Shown here: positions 32,890-58,732 of the stretch, piece after piece
Layout: each line of letters starts with the position of its first letter
Numbering within the stretch: position 1 is the stretch's first letter
NCBI GenBank assembly: GCA_020152595.1
Contig: JAIGNY010001464.1
Location: 1,412,001-1,476,000 of the forward strand
Length of the DNA: 64,000 nucleotides
Source: Chiridota heheva
Taxonomy: Eukaryota; Echinodermata; Holothuroidea; Apodida; Chiridotidae
Direction: 5' to 3'
Made by a program: the position numbers and the translations under genes
Notes under the pieces: model-generated
Database searches by the model: none
What the model saw: only the letters and a program-made list of their open reading frames with translations
Told to the model about the DNA's origin: nothing

Positions 32890-34240
32890 ACTTTTCTTTT
32901 GTAATTTTGAAAAAAAAAAAAAAACTACTGGAAATAAATTATACGTATATGATTAACAAACAAAAGAAAAACCGAGGTGAAATACAAAGAAAGCACACTC
33001 TTTGGTCACGTGGTATATCAAATCTACGCCATTTGTGAATCTCCAAATCGAGACCACAACATCTAAATTTACTTAATATCATACGGTGAGACCAAGAATG
33101 AATGTGTGATAAATATAATTCATAATCATTACTAGTTTTGTAGTTTTCATAAAGATACAACTTAGTAGTCCACATTTGTTTATTAATATCTTTTAATATT
33201 TGAAATTACACAAAAACAGTTCATCATTGCTTGTACCCTGTTGTCGCCATATATCCCCGTAGCCTGAGCTATCTTAAATTAATCTAACATCCCTTGCCCA
33301 ACAAGCTTGATCGTTCTCAGCCATTTGTCTGATGGGCCAGAAGAGATAGCTGTATACCGGTCGTTATTATGTTTTATGATACGTAACCAATATTTCACCT
33401 TCTTATATGATGCATAGATAGAAATACGAGACCTACCCAACTCTCCCAAAACAGTGGCATTAATAGATTAACACAATGACGTGGAAGGCCGAGCACATAT
33501 ATACAAAAATTGTAGAAAACTTGCCAAAGTCTATTTCATCGGAATAACCACAATAAATACCTCCCCAAATCTCAGAAGCATAATGTAGGTTCGGTAAAAT
33601 TTTGACATCAAAAACATACATTTTAAGGTGCGGAGGAAGTTCTTTTAAAGATCAAGGAGCGAGTTTCACACTAAAAATAGCTTTATTAGCTTCAAGTTGC
33701 TTTGCTAAAGAGCGCCTGGCATTGTACCATGGTCCTTTTGTTGATAAACAAAGACCGAGGAATTTGAAGGAGTCAACATTTTTTTAAATCTTACCATTAC
33801 TCTGAACACGTTCAAAACAAGATAGCCCTCCTCCATTTATGAAAACAACAACTTTCGACTTATTTTCATTGATTGTTAAAAGCCATATTTTACAATAATC
33901 ATCTAAAGCATTCAACATATTCTGTAATACATATACATTTTCTGAAAATATAACAAGATCATCGGCATACATTAGACAATATGACCAACTGTGCGAAGCA
34001 TTTTGCTCATCATTGATATATAATGTAAATAACAATAGTGAAAGAATGCAACCTTGCTTCAAACCATTCTCACATTTGAATTCCTTAGTAAGCCCGTTGC
34101 TAAGGCGAACTATTGCATTGACTTTCTCGTACATTGATTTCAACGTTAACCGGAAATCACCGTTAACTCTAATACCCCTAACTGCCTAAGTTTCTTAAAT
34201 AATAACTGTCAGACGACGGAGTCAAAAGGTCCGACAACTT
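32890..34240 (-). mobile_element. Non-LTR retrotransposon fragment (reverse transcriptase to C-terminus)
   Basis: Reading minus from 34235: FDSVV, then FKKLRQLGV, a frameshift, and SMYEKVNAIVRLSNGLTKEF. GLKQGCILSLLLFTLYIND and YADDLVIFSE are reverse transcriptase motifs, with the catalytic YADD intact. Next come FLGLCLSTKGPW, FDVKILPNLHYASEIWG, and a C-terminal segment SHRMILSKFRCCGLDLEIHK before PRDQRVCFLC. Stops and frameshifts make it dead. It is truncated at the 5' end and abuts a family C element at 34312. Confidence 0.85.
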
Positions 34241-34311
34241 GGGGTGCTGACATTTCACCCGACACAAATCTATGATTGTCCCGACAGAAAGTCTCACTTT
34301 CCTCATGCCTT

Positions 34312-34760
34312 AACCAGCAGTCCGGCAGCATGCATATTAATGGGAACATAAATGTTCCTATTAATGGAAACATTTTACTACATGGAAGCCGCCATTTTGT
34401 GATATTTTCCATGATCCTTTGCTATCTTAACGTTAATGCCTTATACAATGTTACATATTTCAAATTTGAAATACATCTGGGAAAAATATCTTTGCTAGGG
34501 GAAACATAAAACTTATAAAAATACCTTCATCAATTGTAATGGCTACAACTTTTCTACTCCCACTTAATATGTTCACCACCCCGTTTTCGAAATATTAGAT
34601 AAAATAGATAATAGCATTAGGCGCGAAATAGCCAATTTGAAAATTCAAATGTTTTTTAACACAATTATTTTTAATATTTCAAGCACATAAATAAAAAACT
34701 ATGACATTTTATCGCAACACCCGAACAATATTAGGTGTATAAAATAAAACGCATGCTGTA
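34312..34760. mobile_element. Family C element, one end intact
   Basis: CAGTCCGGCAGCATGCATAT, TTAATGGGAACATAAATG, GGAAGCCGCCATTTTGTGAT and ATTTCAAATTTGAAATACAT match 17572-18198. The distal end is not clear. Confidence 0.7.
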
Positions 34761-35469
34761 AACAATATCATTGAAAAAGTGAAGAAAAAGACTAAGTGAA
34801 CATTACAGGGTTATCAGATCATGAAGATTTTTGGTAAAAATTGAAGATTTTGGTCGAAAATTAAAGGTGTTTGGTAAAAAGCAGAGGGTTGCTGGTACAA
34901 ATTTGAATTTCAAGTTTCGGTCCAAAACTAATAATTTCAGTCGATACAAATAAAAATTTCCAAAATCTGTGTTTTTGTGATTAATTTGATATTATACTTA
35001 CCGCTTTGATAAAACAAATTTAGGGGCCAGAGCATTTCTAAAGGGTAAGCCCTTAGACACGCCACTGTTCTTGTTCTTATGCGTCTTGCAAGATATCAAG
35101 AAAATATGTCTGAACTGAAGAAACCAAAACAATTTGTGAATAAGATGGACACAATTCAGATCACTCCATTAAAAATCATCTTGACAAAAGATGATATAGA
35201 AACAACCGTGAGAAAATCAAGTTCATTCCAGCCGTGAGGAAAATTGCTGCAAAATTTTCCCGACCAATCAGCTTTACTGTAAAACGATACTGCTAATTCC
35301 TTCCTGACAAACCGGATGAACAAGAATCTACCCGGCAGGCTAAAACCTGGATGGACGCCCCCTCCCCTTCCTCCCTCCCTTCTTCTTCCTTGGTGACGCT
35401 CCTGTATCTAAATAAATTTGGTCACATAGAGGGAACTCACAATATAAAAACATTAAATTGTCCAAACTG

Positions 35470-35969
35470 TCCGGACTGCCGGAAGCGTGCCTATTAATAG
35501 GAACATTTATAAGACACGAAAATATTGAAGTTATACAGCCATATTGTTTAGACACTTAGATGTTGCGATAAAATATCATAATTTATAATTTATGAACTTG
35601 AAATATTAAAAATCATTGTGTTGAAAAACATTTGTATTTTCAAAATAACCGTTTCGCGCCTAAAAGCCTAGCTCTATTGTCTATTCTATCTAATATTTCG
35701 AAAACGGCGTGGTGAACATATCAAAGGTGAGTGGAAAGGTTGTAGCCATGACAGTAATGAAGGTATTTTTTATAAGTTTTCAAGTTTCCCTAGCAAAGAT
35801 ATTTTTCCAAGACTATTTCAAATTTAAAAAATGTAACATTGCATAAGGCTTTAAAGGTTAGGATAGCAAAGAATCATGGGAAATATAAGAAAATGGCGGC
35901 TTCCATGTGGCAAAATGTTTCCATTTTAAGAATCATTTATGTTCTCATTAATAGGCATCTCCCGGACTG
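35470..35969. mobile_element. Family C element, opposite orientation
   Basis: GCGTGCCTATTAATAGGAAC at the left, AAATGGCGGCTTCCATGTGG inside and CATTAATAGGCATCTCCCGG then ACTG at the right. Inverted relative to the copy at 34312. Confidence 0.7.
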
Positions 35970-37064
35970 TAGATGTGACTTTTTTTGCTGTTTTCATGGT
36001 TTAAAAACATTGATGTTTATGTTGTTGATACCTGTACTATACCTTTAGGCCTAGATATCATATGAGTTGATGGACAGGTGCATCTGAATGACATGAAAAC
36101 GAAATATAAAATGAAACGAAATTATCTACTTGTTTGTGATGAACATATAATGTAGCATTGTTCTCAATCTGCGAAATAATGTCGTTAATACTGTAATAGG
36201 TCGTTAACAGCAACATAGCAGACAAAGCTTATGTTCGTGGCTTGAAAGATAAATCTCTCAGTCTAGTCTATACACTATTAGAACTATGTATTACAGGCAC
36301 GTAACCAGAAATTTTTAAAGGGGTCAGCCGATCTCTATGAAAAATAATTTTCACCTGCGTGTCTATATGAAGCGGAAAATCCAGAAGCATAACCGTTACA
36401 ATAATTCCAAAAACTCCCCCCCCAAAAAAAAAAAAAAAAAAAAAAAATCAACTTTCAGCAAAGGGGGAAACCGCGGCTCCCACGCCTTCCCCTCCCCCAT
36501 GGCTACGTGCCTGGTGTATCATAACGTAAATGACACAAAGCAGTTTGATCACCATGTATTTACGGTAGTAGTGAGCTAAATAACTATTAATCCGCTGGAA
36601 AATAAAAAGCTATAAGAGAGGCTGTATAAAATCTTTTGAAGGGCTGCCATTTTGTAGGAACAAGCGAAAAGTGTTGGTACAGATTATACAAGGGAAACAT
36701 CTTTTGGAGTCTTGACAAACAAATAGAATCTTGCCGTATTCTTCATCAGCAAAAAGTTATTTGGGATTATTCTATCATGCGGCAAAACTTTAAATACTGA
36801 TGAAGATATTTGCCACCTTCTGACTTCAGGACCGAAACACGGCCAAACCCTCTGGTGAACCGTTGTAAAATTACCGTCATTCATCCCAAATGTCCTATTG
36901 TTCCGAAAACTTCTCACGATAAATAAAAAAATCCTGCTTTGTTGTACAAAAACACCAAGATTTTGATGATTTTGCATGATCGGTTTTGATGTTGCAAATA
37001 ACTAGTTCCGCCGTTCTACAATAACTTTGTGTAATTTGACCGAGAAGATTTCCAAGATTTGTAT
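35970..37064 (-). other. 3' flank of the cystine-knot gene
   Basis: Probably includes the 3' untranslated region of the minus-strand gene ending at 37065. An A-run lies at 36425-36447. No gene seen. Confidence 0.4.
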
Positions 37065-51706
<14,642 letters not shown>

Positions 51707-51933
51707 CTGTTATAAAAAATAAAATAAAAATAGTTGGAGACCATTCATTTTAAGATCTCTGAAGTATTTTAATGGAATGGAAGAACATGTTCCGGTAGCA
51801 CTGCGCGTCCCATATACTTTTACCGAGTAACAAATCTCACATAACTGTAGAAATTGGACACGAAATGTAGTCCTAAATAAACAATTGCGAATACTATTAT
51901 TGAAGATTAATGTTGAGGAAGTGTTTGTTTGTG

Positions 51934-52320
51934 TATTTAATGCACGGGACAATTTTTTTTGACACGAGTGGAATGGCCCGACTTAATGAGGGTCATTTGC
52001 GAGTGCAAAGTCCTTTAAACAGTTAAATACGCATATAAACACGATGCTAAAACATTACACTTTTTATTATTATTATTTTTTTCGTTTTATATTGTTTAAA
52101 ATGCTTCAAAAAATTTAAACAGAATGAAAAACAGAAAAGTTTACGTATATTTTTATAGTTTTATTACAAAAATTACCTGCTATGAAATGGAATAAACCAA
52201 ATATTAATGGTCGTGCATTAACGGTATTTAATGGACGGGTCATAACAATGCAAATACTCCATATAAATTTTATAAACAAATTAACAACATTGTCTCACAG
52301 AAAAAGTCTACGCTATAACA
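51934..52320. repeat. Family F dispersed repeat, copy 2
   Basis: TGGAATGGCCCGACTTAATG, AACACGATGCTAAAACATTA, ATGGAATAAACCAAATATTA and GGGTCATAACAATGCAAATA. It lies just upstream of the first visible cystine-knot exon. Confidence 0.75.
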
Positions 52321-52675
52321 AATGATAACAAAAATCTACAAAAATTCCTGGATTCAAGAAAGGTTTCCCATCTCAATTTCAAGAAATGGAGATTAAATGG
52401 GTTTCTAAGTGAAATTTAAGTTCCGTCGGAAGGTGTTTGATATTGGGGTGCTGAAATGGCATGTGCTGAAAGTTAATAGCACATTAGCGCAATGCGAGCT
52501 TAAAGGCCTCTGGTAGGGCCCAGAGACGTAGCCTCGGTAGGGATCCAGGGGTAAAACCCTGGAAACTATGCATTTTAAGATCTAAGATGATCTCAGGAGG
52601 GGTGTAGTGAGACAGGCAGACATGGCTTTTATAAAGTAATTTTTACTCGTGGGCCAATTGATATAGGTCACGGTT

Positions 52676-53180
52676 GAGAGAAGGCAGAGGCATAGGAAGC
52701 AGTTCCCTCCGAGGCAGTTCCCTCCCCTCCCCTCCCCCTCCCGAGAATTTCCACTTTCCCGTTGCATGCTTCCTGGGAGGTCAAATTCGGAATTTTTGTA
52801 AAATCTGGCAACATTTCTCAAACGTTGAAGAAAATTTTCATAAAATTGGAAAGAAACGCCCGAAAATGAAGAAAATTTTCCGTAAATGGAAGAAAATGTT
52901 CAAAAAATTAAATGGAATTGCTCCAAAATGAAGAAAAAATCCTAAAAAGTGAAACAAATTTCCCGAAAATTAAAGAATATTTCCGAAATTTGGAAGAAAA
53001 ATGTTCCAAAAATTGTTCGAAAATGAAGAAAAACTCCTGAAAATTGGACAAAACATTTCAAAAATAAGCAAACTTTTCTGACTATTTGAGGAAATTTCCT
53101 CAAAATTTAGAAACTTCCCGAAAAGTGAATTTTTTTTTCCGAAAATGGAAGAAATTGTTCAGAAAATGCTCGGATATTGA
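52676..53180. repeat. Family G: GAAAATT-rich degenerate repeat
   Basis: Starts GGCAGAGGCATAGGAAGCAG with C-rich text, then tandem-like GAAGAAAATTTTCC words for about 380 bases. An inverted copy is at 61290-61515. Confidence 0.6.
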
Positions 53181-54149
53181 AGGGTATTATGATGAATAAC
53201 TCTGGCTATGTATTTTTAGTGCAATGAATCCAAACTTATCAGAGTGTTTATAACTTACTGATGAAAACATCCTTTAAAAAGTTAAAATGAATCCTCAGCC
53301 CCACATTATACGCATGACTTGGCCCTGCAGTAATCAAATTCCATACCTGGCCCTTCACAATAAGTTCCATTGTGTGCATATAGATGATTGGGAATGTAAT
53401 TACTGATACATAAAATCACTGAACTATCTGTGGTGGGTTTCTTTAATTGCTTCTAGCATGGTCTAAAAGTCACTACCCGCCGAAATGGAGGTTCTTGCGG
53501 GTGAAAACTCTGAAAAAATAGCAAGGATTGGGCGTAAATGTATTTCCGAAAATTGGAGGTTTAAAAAAATGAAGAAATACTATCTTACACGTTGAGATGC
53601 TTGCATTACTTTTAAAGTTTTTCAACAAGAAGAATCTCGGGTACTGGAAGCTATAGACCCACTTGGATATAGAAGCAGTCTTTCAACATTTAAAGGTTCC
53701 AGCGCCTTTGGATGCCAGTGCTACTTTGTCTGTGGTAAATCATTTTGTTGTTTATCGTTTTGGGTCCTCGTCCCATGATCAAAACCGGTTTCCTTATACT
53801 GTATACATGGGATTTTCATTATTTGCAATGATATCTCACTTAGCCAATCAATGCAATTAAATTGATTGATTTTGAATAGCGATGCAATCCATGGATAGCG
53901 CAACGTGCAAAACGTTTCTGCGTACGTTTCGCAAAGAAAAATGGACGAAACTGGCTGATCACCAAATTTCGGTACGCATGTAAGCAATAAAAACATTGGG
54001 CTCAGTGAATTAATTGAGCTCAGTTAACTTTCTGTCTGAAGTCCTTAGTACCAAGCCTAGTACCAGCTAGCAGGCTAATGGACTAACTGCAGTTATGAGA
54101 CAATCCATGTGGGAGGGGCCCTTCTGAAGGGTTCCAGGGGGAGAAGCCC
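53181..54149. other. No gene seen
   Basis: Ordinary AT-rich sequence. Confidence 0.4.
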
Positions 54150-54520
54150 CCGGCAGCTCTGACAATTTCTTTTTTAACCCAAAATGGCTGAAAATCAACA
54201 CATAGTTTGAAAATTCATGTGATGAAAAGAACTTGACAATTTTAAATTCTCATGTTAAAATCTAGTTACCATTTTTAAACAGGCAGAAGAGAAACTTCCA
54301 TTGAAAAGCATGGTCTGAAGATTTTTAGTTTTGATTCCCCAAAATGATTTAAAATCAACACAAAGTTTCATGGGTGAAGCCTTGGGTCTGAAGATTTCTT
54401 GTCTTTGATGCCTAAAAATGGTTGAAAATCAACAACAAAGTGCCATGGGGGGAAGCCTTGGGTCTGAAGATTTCTTGTTTTTGATGCCCCAAAATTGCTT
54501 AAAATCAACATAAAGTTCCA
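54150..54520. repeat. Tandem repeat of about 75 bp, up to four decayed units
   Basis: TCTGAAGATTTCTTG, TTGATGCC, AAAATGGTTGAAAATCAACA and GGAAGCCTTGGG recur near 54313, 54387 and 54463; an older unit starts near 54175. Confidence 0.75.
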
Positions 54521-55091
54521 AAAGGTAAATGAAAAATCGTGGGTCCTGGGGTGATATAAGATTAGCCCCTAGCCACTTGAGTCCAGCGAGCGAAGCCCCT
54601 GAAACTCTGAAGATTTCTTCCCCCAATAAATATAGTCAAAATTGGAATTGCCCGACGAAAACATTCAAAGTGGTGTAACACCACATAAACTCCCTTAAAG
54701 TTACACCTCTGTATGGGCCACCAGGAGGGAGCAGTTTTATTATCTTTTATTTGCAAATACGGCATACATTTTTTATTACACGTCTGCAAATTATTAGGAG
54801 GGGGAGGGGAAGGGAGGGGGGGGGGAAGCCCCCGGCCTCCCGCTTCCGACGGCACTGAATCTCATCATAGTCTGGATATTTATCAACACAATTACTTTAT
54901 ACATGGATCTTAAATAGATGTTGTCTTGTAATTGTTGTGCGAAAAATAACATTCTTGATCAACATTAATGTTCTTAATTGAAGAACAACAACTGGTGTAA
55001 GCTCTAGGATAATCCTTGGCACTTAAATCCAATTAAAGTAATGAATACTTACTAATCCTTAAAATGAAAGTTTCTCCCAAACTCATAACAT
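54521..55091. other. No gene seen
   Basis: A G-rich run lies at 54797-54830. Nothing else recognised. Confidence 0.4.
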
Positions 55092-55355
55092 ATTAAAGGA
55101 AAGCTATCGTCCCATGAATAAATTCAGAAGAGAACGCCGCCGTGCTGGATAACGTCACTTCCGGTTTTTAATTTTCCTTATTGATTGCGAGAAATCTGCG
55201 CATGATGTTATCGATAACAAATGTAGGCTCATATGTTCGGTCCGCGGCGAATATGTGATCGATAACGTTGCAGATTCATTGCAATCAATAAAGATAAGTG
55301 AAAACCGGAAGTAACGTTACAAGCAAGGCGGCGCTCACTTTTGATTGTATTAATG
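55092..55355. mobile_element. Family B foldback MITE, copy 3
   Basis: TTAAAGGAAAGCTATCGTCC, GAACGCCGCCGTGCTGG, ACGTCACTTCCGG, TGTTATCGATAAC and the mirrored AACCGGAAGTAACG with AAGGCGGCG. Confidence 0.78.
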
Positions 55356-55383
55356 GAATTAATCATTTGCTAATTAAAGAATC

Positions 55384-55975
55384 CTTTAAAGGACTATTAC
55401 GTCTTCAGTGTTTATGAAGAGCATTTGTATCAATTTAATGCAAAGTGGTTGCTACCTGTCCATATACCTTTAAAGGACTATCACGTCTTCAGTGTTTATG
55501 AAGAGCATTTGTATAAATTTATGCAAAGTAGTTGCTACCTGTCCATATACCTTTAAAGGACTATTACGTCTTTAGTGTTTATGAAGAGCATTTGCATCAA
55601 TTTATGCAAAGTGGTTGCTACCTGTCCATATACCTTTAAAGGACTATCACGTCTTCAGTGTTTATGAAGAGCATTTGTATCAATTTATGCAAAGTGGTTG
55701 CTACCTGTCCATATACCTTTAAAGAACTATTACGTCTTCAGTTTTTATAAAGAGCATTTGTATCAATTTATGCAAAGTGATTGCTACCTGTCCATATACC
55801 TTTAAAGTAACATTACATCTTCAGTGTTTATGAAGAGCATTTTGTATCAATTTATGCAAAGTGGTTGCTACCTGTCCATATACCTTTAAAGGACTGTTAT
55901 GTCTTTAGTGTTTATGAAGAGCATTTGTTTCAATTTATGCAAAGTGGTTGCTACCTGTCCATATACCTTTAATCG
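55384..55975 (+). repeat. 84-bp minisatellite, seven units
   Basis: The unit contains CTTTAAAGGACTATTACGTC, TTCAGTGTTTATGAAGAGCA, TTTGTATCAATTTATGCAAA and GTGGTTGCTACCTGTCCATA. Part of the unit reappears inverted at 57415-57690. Confidence 0.95.
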
Positions 55976-56439
55976 ATATCAGTTTCATGCACATCCAACT
56001 TTTTCTGCAATGTGAATGGACTAGACGCATTCCTAATTTGCATATTACATTATCCTGTGACAAACGGATGTTGTGGAATTGTTACATTGTACGTTTTAAG
56101 AGGATTGTTCCACTTTTCAGGCAGTTACGTTTTCTCACTTAAGCCTAATTTGGTGTTTATTCTTAAGTTGTTTTAGATTTTAAAACTCTTAATTTTTTTT
56201 AGTGCATCTGTTTGTTGATTCTTTTCTCTTTAATTATAAATATAAAAAACGTGTATGAGCAGGGTTCATGGACTTGAATGTTTCCCTTGCGTTGCCTTTC
56301 CAGAAGATAAATGTACATTATGTCTTCGGCGAGTATTCCGCAGACTTGGTTATTACCTCTTCCGGAAGAGTAGCCCAACTGTAACATAACCCTGCGGCGA
56401 AGGGACTGTACAGCTGTAGGGAAGGTGCCAACCTACTGG

Positions 56440-56785
56440 TCGAAAGCCCAATAGCTCGAAAGTTCAATAGTCCAAAAGAAAAGGCCTGCTAGTCCGAAGG
56501 TCCAATAGTCCGAAAATTCATTAGATCGAAGGTTCACTAGTCCGAATGCCCAATAGTCCGAAGGCCAGATAGTCCGAAGGCCCAATAATCCCAAGGTTCA
56601 ATAGTCCCAAGGTATAACCTAGCCTTCGGACTATTGGGCCTTCGAACTAGTGAACCTTCGGAGTAGTGAACCTTCAGACTAATGGGCTTTTTTTCTCGGA
56701 CTATTGAACCTTCGGACTAGTGGGCCGCCGCATTTCGAAATAGTGAACTTTGGACTAATGAGCCTTTGGACCAGTAGGCGGACAC
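56440..56785. repeat. Large hairpin built of inverted 16-17-bp units
   Basis: The left half (56440-56615) repeats AGTCCGAAGGCCCAAT-type words; the right half (56625-56785) repeats the reverse complement CCTTCGGACTATTGGGCC. The turn is at about 56618-56622. The units vary (AAGGTTCACTAGTCCGAA, CGAACTAGTGAACCTTCG). Confidence 0.85.
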
Positions 56786-57414
56786 CGTAGAGAAATATGT
56801 TCGTTTATGAACTCTTAAATATTTAGAAGAAATTAGCTTGCTAATCGGATTTTTTTTTATTTGAAGTAATTTCGAGCATTACGGGATAAAAATAAGAAAA
56901 CGGCAGATAGTGGATTCAAAATAAGTTTAGTAGGCCTACAATGTACCGGTATACTGGCAGAAAATGGTGTGATGATTCCAAAATACAGAAAACTTCAGTC
57001 ATGGTTGGACCATTCAGACCCGTATTCAGAGGGGGTTCGCCTGAACGAACGAGGACCCTTTTCTGTAAAATGCCTTTTTAAAATCTTAAGAAATAGGCCT
57101 GATATGCACCTGTCCACAAATTTTAACGTTTATTGAACCCTGGTTGAAGTACCCGAACGGGTCTTACCTTATGTCGAACTCAGATACTCTCTGGGAAAAC
57201 AAACAATTGCAAAGCGTTGCGTTTCCATTTTTCAGTTTTTCCACTTGCAGGATTGCAGTGCCTTTTTATATACGAAAACCGATCCCCCCCCCTCCCTCCT
57301 TTCAAAATCCTAGCTACGGGCCTGCCATTATTGTCCTCTTCTTTCCCCATTGTCAAAACAAAGTATAGTTACTGTATCATTTTCCTTTACAACTATTCAG
57401 GGACCGGTCAGCCT

Positions 57415-57690
57415 CAAGCAGCAGCCACTTTGCATAAATTGATGCAAATGCTCTTCATAAACACATACCACAAACACTTTGCATAAATTGATGCAAATGC
57501 TCTCTATAAACACTCACCACAAACACTTTGCATAAATTGATACAAATGCTCTTCATAAACACTCACCACAAACACTTTGCATAAATTGATACAAATGCTC
57601 TTCATAAACACTCACCACAAACACTTTGCATAAATTGATACAAATGCTCTTCATAAACACTCACCACAAACACTTTGCATAAATTGATAC
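57415..57690 (-). repeat. 49-bp minisatellite, about six units, inverted relative to 55384
   Basis: Unit CACTTTGCATAAATTGATAC, AAATGCTCTTCATAAACACT and CACCACAAA. The first 40 bases are the reverse complement of part of the 84-bp unit. Confidence 0.93.
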
Positions 57691-58501
57691 ACATTCGTAG
57701 TTAGCAAGTTTAAGCGGTAGTACAACTTTGGCAAATGTTTTGATGCAGCCTGCCATTACGGCTGACAAACTGACAGAGTGATTCACTATAGTGAAACTTA
57801 TGCATGGCGCTGGTGTAGGCGCTGGTGCTTATTCATACTTCACGCGTCTTATTTTAATAGTGGAAGTCCAGCCGTTTCTTGGGGCTTAATTTTTCACTTT
57901 TTCGCTAATATCTCAGAAACGAGTGGAAAAGTTGATAGAAAGATATTAATAAATTGTTCAGAATGAACATGAAATAAACATATTTATGGCAAAAGCTGTA
58001 CCTGTCCATATACCTTCATGATGCAAATCTGTTGCAATATATTTTGAGTCCAAAATTCTCAAACCCTACAAGGTTGAACATAAAGATCACTTCAAATCAC
58101 TCGTTCCTAAACAAACAAAACCTTCACTTGAAATACCACCCTATTGTAAATTATTACTTCAAGCCAGACCTTTTGACCACAGGGGAATACTTTTGTCCTT
58201 GTGTCGAGTGTGAAAGTCAGTGCACCTGCAGTAAATTTTGTTTACTAACAATGTCAGATTATGACCATGGAAAGTTAGGTGAACCGTGTGCATTGTAGAA
58301 ATAAGAAATCACTTGTGTAATTGTAATTGCTTGTGCTGAATTGTGGTTTCTGTTGTGAGCAATACTTAAATACAGACCCCGACAGATTTGAGGTTTTGTC
58401 GGGGCTTAGAAAGAAAATGTATTGCGAGGTTTAGACACAATGTTTGATTTTACCGTTTTATCCAAATATACGGCCAGGAAGACTTGACCCCTTTACCCCC
58501 A
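57691..58501. other. No gene seen
   Basis: CCTGTCCATATACCTT near 58000 echoes the 84-bp unit. Nothing else recognised. Confidence 0.4.
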
Positions 58502-58732
58502 CACACTTTAAAAAGGAATGGTCAAATTTTACCACAACATGGTCAACTCTGCACCGAACCAACTTTAGTCAAATTTAAACGACCAAAAGATGGCCAAATT
58601 TGACCATGATATGGCAATAATGGACGAATTTGACCATATTGTGGTCAAATTTGTTGTTAATTTTGACCAAAATTGGTTCGGTGAGATTGGACCATATTTT
58701 GGTCAAAATTTGACCATTCTTTTTAGAGTGCA
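58502..58732. mobile_element. Family E TTTGACCAT-rich MITE, long copy
   Basis: Left CACACTTTAAAAAGGAATGG, right CCATTCTTTTTAGAGTG (inverted), with repeated TTTGACCATATTGTGGTCAA inside. Non-coding. Confidence 0.75.

Noticed and set aside
58032..58298. Cysteine-rich plus frame (CPCVECESQCTC)
   Set aside because: Looked like a possible knot exon, but it is on the opposite strand, has no splice signals at the right places and lacks the CxGxC/VDVG pattern.
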